Positions 41,517 to 51,534 are shown, numbered from the stretch's first letter. The stretch is DNA of 64,000 nucleotides from Lucifugimonas sp038150225 (GCA_038150225.1 JAYQWG010000005.1:1-64000), one strand, 5' to 3'. The notes: a model not told the origin generated them from the sequence alone. Translations and numbers: made by a program.

Positions 41517-42965
41517 ATGCCAAGAATTTCAGGCGAAATTCGAGATATAGCCACGGGCGAGAAGGTGCAGGCACGCGTTCAAGTGCTGGCACCTAATGGT
41601 GAAACCGTCGCTCCATCCGACGCCATGTGGAAAGTTGGACCTGGCGAGCCATTCTTCTATAGCGATGGACAGTTCTCACTAGAAACATCTCGCGGTTTCC
41701 ACAAAATCCTCGTGGAGCGTGGAACTGAGTTCACGCCATGGGAGTCAACAGTTGAGGTGGACGCCTCCAGTGACACAACGATTGAGATCGAGCTTTCGCG
41801 ATGGTCAGACCTACCGGAGCGCGGTTGGCATCCGGGCAACACACACATCCATTACGACGAAAAAGAAACAGATCCTGATCGAAGGTTGAAGTACGACTCT
41901 CGTGTCGAAGATTTACGAATGACTGCGGTGTCAATTCTCAAACGCTGGGATCTCGATTACGCCACGAACAAATACCCGCCCGGAGTACTAAACGAGTTCA
42001 CCGACACTCATCACCATGTGCAAAGTGGTGAGGAAACTCGCCACAATCACGATCCCGACGAGCCGTTCAAGATCGGCTACGGACATGTCATGTTGCTGGA
42101 CATACGCAACCAGGTCGAACCGATCAGCAGGGGATTGATCGTTGACCAGTTTGATCCCGACTATCCGCCGCTGAGCTATGCGTGTGACGATGCCAACAAC
42201 CAGGGTGGGTTAGTTATCTGGTGTCACAACGGACAAGGAATGGAAGCCCCAGTCGCTGCCGCGCTCGGCAAAGTTCATGCGATGAACTTGTTTGATCCGT
42301 ACTGGTCGGACGTTGAATATCACTACTGGTACCAAATGTTGAACACCGGAATAAAGCTACCGGTTTCAACCGGCTCTGACTGGTTTGTTTGCTCGGCCAA
42401 CCGTGTTTATTCACAAACTTCCGGCGATTTCGAGTACGAAAATTGGGTCGAGAGCTTGCGCAAAGGCAAGACATTTATCACCAATGGGCCTGCGTTATTC
42501 ATGACCGCAGCCGGAATGGAACCTGGTGACACTCTTGAAGTCGAAGCAGGCACAAAGATCCCCGTTCACGCTACATGGCGTTCGCACTACGGCGTGGAGA
42601 GAGTCGAAGTTGTCTTCAATGGCAAAGTAATTGCCCGACAGTCGTACCCCGAAGGGATGGCAAACGGCCACCTTGAGACGGAGTTTTCTCCGACTGAGGA
42701 TGGCTGGTTGGCGGTTCGTTTAGGCTCGGGAGCGCGTGACTCATTCAACCAACCAATTTGGGCGCACACGAGTCCGGTTTACATTTCAGGATCCGGCACT
42801 CAATCTCAAGCTTCGAAGGATTCTGCGAAGTACTTTGATGACCGAATCGGCGAGGGAATCACCTGGGTGAAAACCAAAGGGCGGTTCTACAACGATTCCC
42901 AACGTAAGGAAGTTGTTGACCTGTTCAAGCAAGGTCAGGATTGGTACCGAAATCTTCACGTTTAG
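41517..42965 (+). CDS. CehA/McbA-like metallohydrolase (PHP superfamily)
   Basis: 482 residues. An N-terminal carboxypeptidase-regulatory-like beta domain (about 1-98) is followed by the PHP hydrolase: GWHPGNTHIHYDEKE (HxH), a TDTHHHVQSGEETRHNHD stretch, GLVIWCHNGQGM, and VSTGSDWFV with metal Asp. The C-terminal part is a beta-sandwich (RVEVVFNGKVIARQSYPEG). CehA and McbA relatives hydrolyse carbaryl-type carbamates. The natural substrate here is unknown. No signal peptide. Confidence 0.82.
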   Translation: MPRISGEIRDIATGEKVQARVQVLAPNGETVAPSDAMWKVGPGEPFFYSDGQFSLETSRGFHKILVERGTEFTPWESTVEVDASSDTTIEIELSRWSDLPERGWHPGNTHIHYDEKETDPDRRLKYDSRVEDLRMTAVSILKRWDLDYATNKYPPGVLNEFTDTHHHVQSGEETRHNHDPDEPFKIGYGHVMLLDIRNQVEPISRGLIVDQFDPDYPPLSYACDDANNQGGLVIWCHNGQGMEAPVAAALGKVHAMNLFDPYWSDVEYHYWYQMLNTGIKLPVSTGSDWFVCSANRVYSQTSGDFEYENWVESLRKGKTFITNGPALFMTAAGMEPGDTLEVEAGTKIPVHATWRSHYGVERVEVVFNGKVIARQSYPEGMANGHLETEFSPTEDGWLAVRLGSGARDSFNQPIWAHTSPVYISGSGTQSQASKDSAKYFDDRIGEGITWVKTKGRFYNDSQRKEVVDLFKQGQDWYRNLHV

Positions 42966-43060
42966 ATAGCTTCGTACCATCTGATGCAACGACTGTTAAA
43001 ATTCGCTGTCTTGAAATTCGATCACGCCCAGAAAGTATTGCCAGTCAGGCCACGTAACAG

Positions 43061-43753
43061 ATGTCAGTAGAGTCACTTTTCGATCAATACTACGAACGAG
43101 CAACTATCCCTCTCCGCAACACCGAGTTCTACCGGGAGCAGCGCGGAGAATTCGATATTCGCTCAGTCGTCGAGGACGATGAGTTTCGCCAACTCAATCA
43201 CCTGATCGTTCTTAAGGACGGAGCAGCGTCGAGCGTTTGGCGGCAACAGGAGTGGGGACTGGGAGACAGCTCAGTAGATATAACTCACTTCGTCGACGGA
43301 ATGGTCAAATCAATTAGTTTGAGATACCGTGACGATTCGATCCTGGGAATGAAGGTTAGCCTGACTCGCAACGACTGGTTAATCGCTGATCCTGACCACA
43401 GGCTTCCTTACATCTTCGGTCGTTCAGATATGGAAACCTGGTACAAGGTTTCTGACTTTCAGATGAATCTGATTCGGGCGCGTTTGGCGTGGGACAAAGA
43501 AACGAAGCACACCTTCACGGTCAAAGATCGCGGGATCGATAAAAAGTCTGCTGCACACCTATACAAAGACGTTGAGTACCGCATCCAGATTGACGATGCT
43601 GTCAGGCTTCAAATCGAAGAAAAGTCGACGCGTGACATCAACTGGAAGACCTCGATCGGAACGGATGATGTGTTGGCTCTCTACGACTACGCCACCGACA
43701 CGCGTAAATGGATTGAAGGCTGGGAGCCTGTCGCCGAAATCGTAGAACTTTAG
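43061..43753 (+). CDS. Hypothetical protein, 230 residues
   Basis: Not recognised. Mixed alpha/beta soluble composition, rich in Asp, Arg and aromatic residues, with WRQQEWGLGDSSVDITHFVDG, IFGRSDMETWYKVSDFQMNL and a C-terminal LYDYATDTRKWIEGWEPVAEIV. No signal peptide or zinc/Rossmann motif. ATG start. It lies 95 nt after the CehA-like gene on the same strand, so it may be cotranscribed. Long clean frame and codon use like its neighbours support a real gene. Confidence 0.65.
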   Translation: MSVESLFDQYYERATIPLRNTEFYREQRGEFDIRSVVEDDEFRQLNHLIVLKDGAASSVWRQQEWGLGDSSVDITHFVDGMVKSISLRYRDDSILGMKVSLTRNDWLIADPDHRLPYIFGRSDMETWYKVSDFQMNLIRARLAWDKETKHTFTVKDRGIDKKSAAHLYKDVEYRIQIDDAVRLQIEEKSTRDINWKTSIGTDDVLALYDYATDTRKWIEGWEPVAEIVEL

Positions 43754-43759
43754 CTCTCG

Positions 43760-45292
43760 CTATTCCAGATCGTAGGAACAGTCTTCATCAAGCGGGAAGA
43801 TCGGTCTGCGAATGTTTTTGTATGCGAACGAAAACATGTCTCCTGAAGTGGCACCAGCAGTGTTAACACTCACCATTTCCGACGCGATCGGCTGGTATGC
43901 GGGACGAGGCGAAACAACGCCTTTTGCGACAACCACATCGAAATCGTCCGGTCTGTACCCGAGCGAATAGTACTGTTCGCGACTTATGTTTCCGACGCGG
44001 GAAGACACTAATACCACGGTTGGACCTTGATCGGTTTCGATGACAACAGTCGTCCCGCCATCGAAGTAACGCCAACCAGCGTGAACCGTGCCGGCGTCCT
44101 CGAACCGACCGTCCGAAATGCGGGTAATTCGACCGCTGATTTGGACTGGGGATCCGTGCAAAGAATCAGATTTGCCGCCGACTTCCAGACTCACTTCACC
44201 ACCTGCTCCGGCTTGCAAGCATTGTTCGACTGCATCGGGATCACGTACGGTTTGTAACCAGCACCTCGCTCCCTGTTTCACTGCCTCGGACAGTAAAAAT
44301 GTCGAGTCGCCAGAACTACCCGCACCAATGTTGTCTCCAACATCTAGAAGAACATAGGGTCCGTGACCATCGTTATTGTGTTTGATCGAAATCTCGACAG
44401 CTTCAGCCGCATTTGGTCCGGTCGGCACGTTGAGAATTCGCCGATTCTCCCAGGCTCGTTTGGCGATCCATTGAGCGTGGTTCTTCGCTTCGTCCTGAGA
44501 ATCCTCGTGGAGCACGTAGCAGGCAAGACCATTCTCGAATACGTCCGACCACGGGTAGCCCTGACCAATGGAACCACCAACGACTCCGGTTTTTGTCAGG
44601 ACAGTTTCAAGGTCGTCAATGATTGACTTCATTGGTTCGACACGAGTGTCGTGTTGAAATATGCCGACGACCATTGGAGGTTTTTCAAGCCACTTTGCAG
44701 GTCGCCAGTCAGACCGAGCCATGCGGTCAATCAATGCACATGCATCAAGAGCTCTCGGGACGGCGTCTGTGTGTGGGTTCGTCTTGTAGATGACAAGAGC
44801 ATCAGTTTGATCAGACATTAGCTGAGAAACATTGGCATGCAGGTCGAGCGTCATAACAACCGGGACGTGATCGCCCAGTGTTTCTTTGACCTGTTTGGCG
44901 ATCTCACCATCCATGTCTGGATGATCCTCTGAGACCGCCGCACCCATTTGATTGAGCAGGACTCCATCGAATGGACCTAGCTCGCGCAACATCTCCAAGG
45001 CTTCGCCGACCAGCGAATCGAAAACCTCGCTAGAAATCGTCCCCGATGGGTCAGTCGCTGCGAATATCAGCGGAACCAGCTCGAAATTGTACTTTTCCGA
45101 TCCCTGAATGTAACCGGACATCGAAGTTTGAGACTTCTCATGCATCTCGTAGTACTGCTCGCCACGTTGAACCGCGTATGTCTGAAGACCTGACTTTTCA
45201 AAATTGGTTATAGTCGTTTTGTTCGCGGCGAAAGTGTTCGTTTCATGGTGGATTCCGAACGTTGCTATGCGAGGTCGGTTGGTCATCTTCAT
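43760..45292 (-). CDS. M81 family protein (microcystinase C/MlrC-like)
   Basis: 510 residues. The start RIATFGIHHETNTFAANKT has the HxETNTF mark of the MlrC N-terminal domain. Also seen: GVLLNQMGAAVSEDHPDMDG, VVMTLDLHANVSQLM, YKTNPHTDAVPRA, and the C-terminal domain VLLDVGDNIGAGSSGDST. MlrC opens linear microcystin fragments, but marine members without microcystin context probably act on other amides or peptides. Upstream lies a terminator and the dehydrogenase cluster. Confidence 0.85.
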   Translation of the reverse strand: MKMTNRPRIATFGIHHETNTFAANKTTITNFEKSGLQTYAVQRGEQYYEMHEKSQTSMSGYIQGSEKYNFELVPLIFAATDPSGTISSEVFDSLVGEALEMLRELGPFDGVLLNQMGAAVSEDHPDMDGEIAKQVKETLGDHVPVVMTLDLHANVSQLMSDQTDALVIYKTNPHTDAVPRALDACALIDRMARSDWRPAKWLEKPPMVVGIFQHDTRVEPMKSIIDDLETVLTKTGVVGGSIGQGYPWSDVFENGLACYVLHEDSQDEAKNHAQWIAKRAWENRRILNVPTGPNAAEAVEISIKHNNDGHGPYVLLDVGDNIGAGSSGDSTFLLSEAVKQGARCWLQTVRDPDAVEQCLQAGAGGEVSLEVGGKSDSLHGSPVQISGRITRISDGRFEDAGTVHAGWRYFDGGTTVVIETDQGPTVVLVSSRVGNISREQYYSLGYRPDDFDVVVAKGVVSPRPAYQPIASEMVSVNTAGATSGDMFSFAYKNIRRPIFPLDEDCSYDLE

Positions 45293-45301
45293 GCACCATA
45301 G

Positions 45302-45331
45302 AAAAAGCCGGCGGTCTCATGCCGCCGGCTT
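45302..45331 (-). terminator. Rho-independent terminator of the first dehydrogenase gene
   Basis: Minus strand: aagccggcggc stem paired to gccgccggctt with a short loop, followed by TTTTTC. It lies 12 nt after the stop of the dehydrogenase gene at 45344. Confidence 0.9.
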
Positions 45332-45343
45332 AGTCCAGACTGA

Positions 45344-46387
45344 TTATTCGCCGTGACCGTTGATCTTTCCTTGAGAGCCCGGCATTCGCCGTTTCTCATC
45401 AAGTTTTGACGCTACTTCAGGGTTCTGACCTGCACTTGGCCACTGGCCCCTGAGCACTGCAGCTACTTGCTGTGATGCTCGTTGGCGCGCCAGCCACGCT
45501 GATCGTGTACTCGCACCGGCAAGGTGGGGAGCTGTGATCACGTTGTTCATTTGTAGCAACGGGTTCGATGGATCAACGGGTTCCTGTTCGAACACATCGA
45601 GCCCAGCACCACGAATCTTGCCAGACTGAAGAGCTTCGATCATTGCAGGTTCATCAACGACGGAACCTCGGCATACGTTGATGAAGTAAGCAGATTCCTT
45701 CATGTGGTCGAACTGCTCTTCGCCAATCATGTGGAATGTTTCGGAGTTCAAAGGAACAACCACGATGATGTAATCCGATCGCTCGCACAATTCATTGATC
45801 TCAAAGACCTGCTCGACACCGTACTCGCTGATGATCCATGGTTCGACATATGGGTCATAAACCAGCGTTTCCATTCGCCAACCCCGACCCAGTTTCCGGG
45901 CGACCTGTCGACCAATGTTTCCGAATCCGATGATACCGAGGGTCTGCTCATCGATTGGTTCGATCGGCATGAACGCTGACCGATCCCAGTCACCGGTGTC
46001 TCGGAGCTGGTTTGTCGTTTGCACAACCTGACGGTTCAAGCAGAGAGCCATCGTCACAGCTTGATTGGAAACTTCTTCCGCACACATGCCGGCACCGTTG
46101 GTGACGATGATGCCAACGTCCGTTGCGGTCTCGACATCAATATGGTTGAATCCGTGTGAGTAAACAGCAAGAACTTGCGCCTGATCGGCAGCTCGGATTA
46201 CCTGTTCTGAACCCCAGCCACCGCCCATCATGATTGCGTCGGCACCGCGAACTGCTTCGATCGCTTCTCCTTCAGATTTTGGGGCTTCCTGGACGAACTC
46301 TACGTCGAGGTCTGCCATCTCTGCACGCTCGTGGTAAAGCGGGTCATCTGTGTTGGATCCGAGGACCACAACTCGGTGTTTTGCCAT
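45344..46387 (-). CDS. D-isomer-specific 2-hydroxyacid dehydrogenase (paralogue 1)
   Basis: 347 residues. NAD motif GIIGFGNIGRQVARKLG near 152-168. Catalytic Arg in NVCRGSVVDE, Glu in GLDVFEQEP, and His in ITAPHLAGAS are all present. Strong GGAGTG ribosome-binding site before ATG 46387. It reduces 2-oxo acids or oxidises 2-hydroxy acids; SerA, glyoxylate reductase and related enzymes share these motifs, and no ACT domain is present to favour SerA. Third in transcription order of a tandem set of three. Confidence 0.88.
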   Translation of the reverse strand: MAKHRVVVLGSNTDDPLYHERAEMADLDVEFVQEAPKSEGEAIEAVRGADAIMMGGGWGSEQVIRAADQAQVLAVYSHGFNHIDVETATDVGIIVTNGAGMCAEEVSNQAVTMALCLNRQVVQTTNQLRDTGDWDRSAFMPIEPIDEQTLGIIGFGNIGRQVARKLGRGWRMETLVYDPYVEPWIISEYGVEQVFEINELCERSDYIIVVVPLNSETFHMIGEEQFDHMKESAYFINVCRGSVVDEPAMIEALQSGKIRGAGLDVFEQEPVDPSNPLLQMNNVITAPHLAGASTRSAWLARQRASQQVAAVLRGQWPSAGQNPEVASKLDEKRRMPGSQGKINGHGE

Positions 46388-46411
46388 TGTTATTTCACTC
46401 CAAAATCAAAA

Positions 46412-46438
46412 TGACCTGACCGCCGATCGGTCAGGTCA
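46412..46438 (-). terminator. Terminator of the second dehydrogenase gene
   Basis: A tgacctgaccg/cggtcaggtca stem with a very short loop, followed on the minus strand by ttttgattttgg. It lies between the stop of paralogue 2 and the start of paralogue 1, so the three genes are not one simple operon. Confidence 0.8.
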
Positions 46439-46449
46439 CATTCCAATAT

Positions 46450-47520
46450 TTATTTACCCATCTCAGCCAGTAAAACTTCCCAACTGACCGACATTCCCCT
46501 CGGCTCGACTGTCGATCGAACATCAGGATTGATCAATGACATTGGCCAGTATCCGAGCGCAATACGCATTGCCTCTTCACCCAGTTGGGTATTTGCGCGT
46601 TCCCACGCCACTTCACTGTAGGACGCGTAGTGGTTGGTTACTGAAACGTTGTCCATCTTGAGGAGCGGGTTGTCAGGGTCTACCGGCTCTGTCTCGAAAA
46701 CATCAAGTCCGGCACCTGCGATCTTCTTCTCCTGGAGTGCCTTGATCAACGCTTGTTCATCGACAACAGGACCACGTGAGCAGTTGATCAGGTACGCAGT
46801 TGGTTTCATCAAATCAAAGAACTCGTCGTTGATCATGTGGAACGTTTTGTCGGACAGGTACGTGTGAGGTGATACATAGTCTGACTGGCGCGCAATATCC
46901 TGGGGAGTTGCGACCGTCTCCACACCGTACTCCTTGGCGTCCCACGACGATACAAATGGATCGTACGCAATCACTTTCATGCCGAATGCGAGGGCCTTTC
47001 TTGCAACAGCACGACCAATGTCGCCCAGACCGATAATCCCGAATGTTTCACCAGCAATGTGACCCATTGGGGCGAGGTGCTCCCGAGTCCACGTACCGTT
47101 CTTTACCAGCTTGTCGTGGAGGACGAATTTCCGTGAGCAGACCAGGAAGTGCATCATCGTCTGGTTGCTAACTTCCTCAGTGCCGAATGAAGCAGTGTTC
47201 GCAAGAATGACACCGTTGTCTACAGCAGTCTTGAGATCCATCCCGTCGTAACCGTGACCGAATGAGACAAGCCCTTTGCATCGACCGTTGTTGCCCATGT
47301 GTTTGAACAGATCAGGTGAGAATCGGTGTCCTTGGCTCATTGCTACGTCGGCGTCTTTTAGAGCCTCGATCAATTCACCATCTGAGTCGCCGTCGTAAAC
47401 AACGAACTCTGCACCCGCTGATTTAGCGGCGCGGCTTTGCTGCTCGAGATCTGTTGTGTACACACCTGGTCGATTCTTCGGACCGAGGTATAGGACTCGG
47501 ATATCTGATGCGTCGGTCAT
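46450..47520 (-). CDS. D-isomer-specific 2-hydroxyacid dehydrogenase (paralogue 2)
   Basis: 356 residues. NAD motif GIIGLGDIGRAVARKA, catalytic Arg in NCSRGPVVDE, Glu in GLDVFETEP. The catalytic-His region reads SVTNHYASYSE where family members usually have APHxAG, so the pocket around His differs. It is 47 nt downstream of paralogue 3 on the same strand. Substrate unknown. Confidence 0.87.
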   Translation of the reverse strand: MTDASDIRVLYLGPKNRPGVYTTDLEQQSRAAKSAGAEFVVYDGDSDGELIEALKDADVAMSQGHRFSPDLFKHMGNNGRCKGLVSFGHGYDGMDLKTAVDNGVILANTASFGTEEVSNQTMMHFLVCSRKFVLHDKLVKNGTWTREHLAPMGHIAGETFGIIGLGDIGRAVARKALAFGMKVIAYDPFVSSWDAKEYGVETVATPQDIARQSDYVSPHTYLSDKTFHMINDEFFDLMKPTAYLINCSRGPVVDEQALIKALQEKKIAGAGLDVFETEPVDPDNPLLKMDNVSVTNHYASYSEVAWERANTQLGEEAMRIALGYWPMSLINPDVRSTVEPRGMSVSWEVLLAEMGK

Positions 47521-47567
47521 TACTTTCCAGTTCTATTTACTATTTTGGATAGTTCGATTCGCGGTAG

Positions 47568-48548
47568 TTAGGGGCTTACAACGCTCTCCGGTTTTCCACC
47601 GTTCCAAACCCTCAGCATGTTGTCGAAAGCGAATCGTACTCTTCGTGGGTAACTTTCGTAACTTTTTCCGGCGATATGTGGTGCGACAACAACGTTGTCG
47701 AGTTTCAGGAGGGGATTGTTGGGATCAACTGGTTCCTGCTCAAACACATCCAGTCCGGCGCCCCAGATTTCACCTGAAACGAGGGCGTCATGGAGTGCGT
47801 CTTCCTGAACGACTGGACCTCTGCATGTGTTGATTAACAAGGCGGTTTCTTTCATCAGCTTGAGCTCACGTTCGCCAATAAGCCCTTGCGTGGAGTCGTT
47901 CAATGGAGTGTGTAGTGTCACGATGTCTGAGCGTTCGAGTAGTTCATCAAGTTCAACTCGTTTTGCCCCAAAACTCTCCGCCCGTTCGCTCCGGAAGGCG
48001 TCGGTGTAAAGAGTTTCGGTCTCGAAGCCCCTAAGCATCCCAGCGACTGTTGCGCCAATTCTCCCGGCACCGACGATTCCCACGGTTGTTCCGAAGAGTT
48101 CGTGGGTGTCACGTCCGTCGACCTCAGGACGCATCCAATTGCCTCGCCGTGTGTCGCCGTCGGTGACTATCAGGTGACGTAGCGTCGAGAGCATCAATGT
48201 CAGAGCGAACTCAGCTACCGGGATTGCATTGGCTCCTCCGTTATTGGCGACAGGAATACCCATTTCACCTGCCAGTGTTAGATTCACCCCGTCAAATCCG
48301 GCAGAACAGAGTTGAACAAGTTTTGTCTTCTGTGCCGTCGACAAAGTTGTGTCGTTCACTCCGTGCCCAAACACAAGAATGAAGTCAGCGATTTCAGCGG
48401 CTTCGAGCACCTCTTGCTCAGATGATTCTGGTGTTCGCACGTGAAGATTCCAGCCATCCGGCTTCATCTCATTCGCCATATCTAGAAGCGGTAAGGCAGG
48501 TCCTGAAAAGACGAGTACTTCGGGCATTGGAGTGAAATCTTTCTGCAT
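47568..48548 (-). CDS. D-isomer-specific 2-hydroxyacid dehydrogenase (paralogue 3)
   Basis: 326 residues from ATG 48548; ATG 48527 (MPEVLVFSG) is an equally good start. NAD motif GIVGAGRIGATVAGML, catalytic Arg NTCRGPVVQE, Glu GLDVFEQEP, His VVAPHIAGKS. First of the tandem set in transcription order. Divergent from the M42 peptidase gene. Confidence 0.87.
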   Translation of the reverse strand: MQKDFTPMPEVLVFSGPALPLLDMANEMKPDGWNLHVRTPESSEQEVLEAAEIADFILVFGHGVNDTTLSTAQKTKLVQLCSAGFDGVNLTLAGEMGIPVANNGGANAIPVAEFALTLMLSTLRHLIVTDGDTRRGNWMRPEVDGRDTHELFGTTVGIVGAGRIGATVAGMLRGFETETLYTDAFRSERAESFGAKRVELDELLERSDIVTLHTPLNDSTQGLIGERELKLMKETALLINTCRGPVVQEDALHDALVSGEIWGAGLDVFEQEPVDPNNPLLKLDNVVVAPHIAGKSYESYPRRVRFAFDNMLRVWNGGKPESVVSP

Positions 48549-48670
48549 CTGGTGGCTGGATTCGGCTGCGCATTGTAGCCCTCATACATTTATGTATGTG
48601 TCCGAGAATGTAGGTGACGCGTATCCTTCATCGGCACCAGAATCGCGGAACCTGAATCAGACGGACAACA

Positions 48671-49828
48671 ATGACAAAACCAAACCAACAATTGGGAGAC
48701 CGAGCTCTTCAGATATTGCGAGACCTCGCAATGTTCAATTCCACGTCTTACTGGGAACAAGAAGTCACCGACTACTTGTACGATACCGCCAACACAGCCG
48801 GACTCGAGGTTTCAGTTGATCAGTTCGGAAACATCACTGCTGAAAAGCCTGGAACGAATCATGGCGCGCCGGGTATTGCATTTGTCGCTCACACCGATCA
48901 TCCGGGTTACGAAGTGGTCGATCAGAACGGTCAGAACCTGACGCTCACAGCACTGGGTGGACTTGGTCGACATGCAGGGGACAGCGGAACCCCGATTCGT
49001 ATTATTTCGAATGATGGAACTGTGATTTCGGCCGTCGTGACTGGGTGTGATGAACCTGCTGATGAATACTCGAAACAGAGACGTAGGGAGGGGTGGCTCG
49101 GTACTCAAACGGTATATGCACGTTTGGAAGCCGGCGTAGACCTAGGCGAATTACCTGTACGCGTTGTACCTGAACTGCCAGATATAACCATCGAGGACGA
49201 TCTGATTTCGATGCGAGCAGCTGATGATCTCGCAGGCTGCGCAGCCACTCTTGCGGGTGTTGAATCGCTAGTAGGAGTCGAAACCGAAGGGAGCGTTTAC
49301 GGTGTGTTCACACGTGCTGAGGAAGTGGGATTGCTTGGAGCCGCTGCCAACGCCGAAGCAGAGATTCTGCCAAAGAACACTGTCGTTGTATCTGTCGAAA
49401 CCAGCTCCATTCTTCCCGGGGCAGATCAGGGTCGTGGAGTAGTGATTCGAACAGGGGATCGCGCAGCAACCTTCGATTATTTTGCTGAGGCGTATCTGGT
49501 CACGGCCGCCTCTGACCTGTCTCGGAAAGACGAGTCTTTCAAGTTTCAGCGTCAACTAATGAGTGCGGGCGGATGTGAAGCATCCGCGTACAAGGCGTTC
49601 GGTTATCGAGTGACCGGCACCGCATTCCCTCTAGGTAACTGGCACAACCGAGGTGACGGAAAGGTCGATCTCGAAAACATTTCTAAGTCAGATTTCATCT
49701 CAGGAACCAAGCTAATCCGAGAAGCCGGTAGTCTTGCCGGAACCGAACAGCCCGGCATTCTGAGTCGCTTTACCGGTATTGGAGGTGAAGAGTCTGACCG
49801 TTTGAAGGCGACCAGAATAGACCGATAA
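48671..49828 (+). CDS. M42 family metallopeptidase
   Basis: Cocatalytic zinc aminopeptidase of the M42/M20 clan, 385 residues. Ligands: FVAHTDHPG (HxD), SMRAADDLAGCAATLAG (bridging Asp), TRAEEVGLLGA (catalytic Glu pair), VSVETSS, and a late NWHNRGDG His. It resembles deblocking or glutamyl aminopeptidases but could act on N-acyl or peptide-like compounds, given its catabolic neighbours. Confidence 0.83.
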   Translation: MTKPNQQLGDRALQILRDLAMFNSTSYWEQEVTDYLYDTANTAGLEVSVDQFGNITAEKPGTNHGAPGIAFVAHTDHPGYEVVDQNGQNLTLTALGGLGRHAGDSGTPIRIISNDGTVISAVVTGCDEPADEYSKQRRREGWLGTQTVYARLEAGVDLGELPVRVVPELPDITIEDDLISMRAADDLAGCAATLAGVESLVGVETEGSVYGVFTRAEEVGLLGAAANAEAEILPKNTVVVSVETSSILPGADQGRGVVIRTGDRAATFDYFAEAYLVTAASDLSRKDESFKFQRQLMSAGGCEASAYKAFGYRVTGTAFPLGNWHNRGDGKVDLENISKSDFISGTKLIREAGSLAGTEQPGILSRFTGIGGEESDRLKATRIDR

Positions 49829-49902
49829 ACATATATTCAATATCTCGCTAAAGCGTATTCTGTACACCCAAGTCCACTGAACTCACGGAGCTAAGCACAC
49901 AA

Positions 49903-51534
49903 ATGGAAGTCGACGGCAGTTACCTGGTTGCCCGCACGTTGAAAGAGGAAGGCGTTGAACACCTCTTCTTTTTGATGGGTGGTCCGAACTACGAGATCAT
50001 CAACAATGCCGAAGACATGGGCATTCGGACGATCGATTTCCGTCACGAGCAGGCAGCTGCAATGGCCGCGCATGCTTACGCCCGAGTCACTGGAAAACCC
50101 GGTGTTACAACAGCGGCGTCTGGTCCCGGTACCTTGAACCTCCTTACTGGTCAGTACACCGCTTTTATTGACTGCGCTCCAATGATCACGCTTGGTGGTG
50201 CCGGACCAATTTCCGACTTCGGACGGGACGGATTTCAGGAAATCGACCAGGTGGGAATTTTTGAATCGGTTTCGAAAGCTGTAATGCGTCCGACCGATGC
50301 GGCTCGTTACCCGGAGCACGTTTCGACCGCATTCCGATTGGCAACCACCGGGCGACCCGGTCCTGTTTACATCGACTGTAACGAAGACGTTCTGTACTCG
50401 AAGCTGGATGAAGACGATGCCGTCTCTCCAAGTCGTCCATCATCAGCAGCCCGCCCTGCCGGTGACCCGGACCAAATAAGTGCCGCTATTAAAATGCTGT
50501 CAGACGCAGAGTCCCCAATCGTTTTTGCCGGTGGAGGAGTTTGGTGGTCGCAGGCATATGACGAGCTCCGACAGTTCGTCGAACGCACCGGGATTCCGTT
50601 CTACACGGCACCAATGTCACGAGGGTTGATCCCCGATGATCATGAACTCTCGTTCCCTGCTGCGCGATCTAGTGCGTTCCGGCAGACAGACACCGTTCTC
50701 GTGGTTGGTACAAGATTTAACTGGATGATGACGTTCGGCAAGAGAATTGCAGCAGACGCAAAGATCATTCAGATCGATATTCACGGTGCAGAGATTGGAC
50801 ACAACCGGTCGGTAGACATTGGAATCGAGGGTGACGCCCGCGCCGTTCTGCAACAACTCAATGAAGCAGCAGACACCATTGGCTTCCAATCAAAGTCTGA
50901 TTCGAAATGGGTGGAATCTCTTCGAGAAGCGGATGAATCTCGAAGGGAACGTGTTGCTCCACTCGAAAACTCAGATCAGCGACCTATTCACCCGTTGCGA
51001 TTGTGCAAAGAACTCCGCGAAGTAATGGATCGAGATGCGATCCTCGCTGTCGATGGAAACGAGATTCTTCACTACGGTCGACAGTCAATGCCAACATACG
51101 TGCCGGGACACCGTCTGAACTCCGGGCCAACAGGCTGTATGGGAGTCGGTCTCCCGTACGCGATTGGTGCAAAGATCGCCAAGCCTGATACGCAGGTTGT
51201 CGCGCTGCACGGTGATGGCTCCCTGGGAATGAACATTCAGGACTTCGACACGGCGGTACGCCACAATCTGCCTATCGTGATAGTTGTCTCGAACAACGAG
51301 GGATGGACCGCCCGAGTTGAGGGAATCCGTAAACCCGGGCGTGAACTTGGTTTCACTCGGTTCGACAAGATCGCCGAGTCACTCGGTGGTCATGGAGAGC
51401 TGGTTGAGGAACCGAAGGATATTCGACCAGCCCTTGAACGTGCATTCGATGCAGGTGTCCCCGCAATTGTGAACGTGCGAACTGATCCAACTGCGAGAGC
51501 TCTGTCCAACTTTGTTGGCTCCAAGATGGAGTAA
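49903..51534 (+). CDS. Thiamine-diphosphate enzyme of the acetolactate synthase family
   Basis: 543 residues with the three domains of the family. PYR domain: EEGVEHLFFLMGGPNYE and the catalytic Glu in DFRHEQAAAMAAHAYARVTG. Central domain: PIVFAGGGVWWSQA. PP domain: HGDGSLGMNIQDFDTAVRHN and IVVSNNEGW, the GDG-NN Mg-TPP motif. No small subunit gene is adjacent and no FAD motif is certain, so a 2-oxo-acid decarboxylase or carboligase in catabolism is more likely than branched-chain synthesis. Confidence 0.85.
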   Translation: MEVDGSYLVARTLKEEGVEHLFFLMGGPNYEIINNAEDMGIRTIDFRHEQAAAMAAHAYARVTGKPGVTTAASGPGTLNLLTGQYTAFIDCAPMITLGGAGPISDFGRDGFQEIDQVGIFESVSKAVMRPTDAARYPEHVSTAFRLATTGRPGPVYIDCNEDVLYSKLDEDDAVSPSRPSSAARPAGDPDQISAAIKMLSDAESPIVFAGGGVWWSQAYDELRQFVERTGIPFYTAPMSRGLIPDDHELSFPAARSSAFRQTDTVLVVGTRFNWMMTFGKRIAADAKIIQIDIHGAEIGHNRSVDIGIEGDARAVLQQLNEAADTIGFQSKSDSKWVESLREADESRRERVAPLENSDQRPIHPLRLCKELREVMDRDAILAVDGNEILHYGRQSMPTYVPGHRLNSGPTGCMGVGLPYAIGAKIAKPDTQVVALHGDGSLGMNIQDFDTAVRHNLPIVIVVSNNEGWTARVEGIRKPGRELGFTRFDKIAESLGGHGELVEEPKDIRPALERAFDAGVPAIVNVRTDPTARALSNFVGSKME

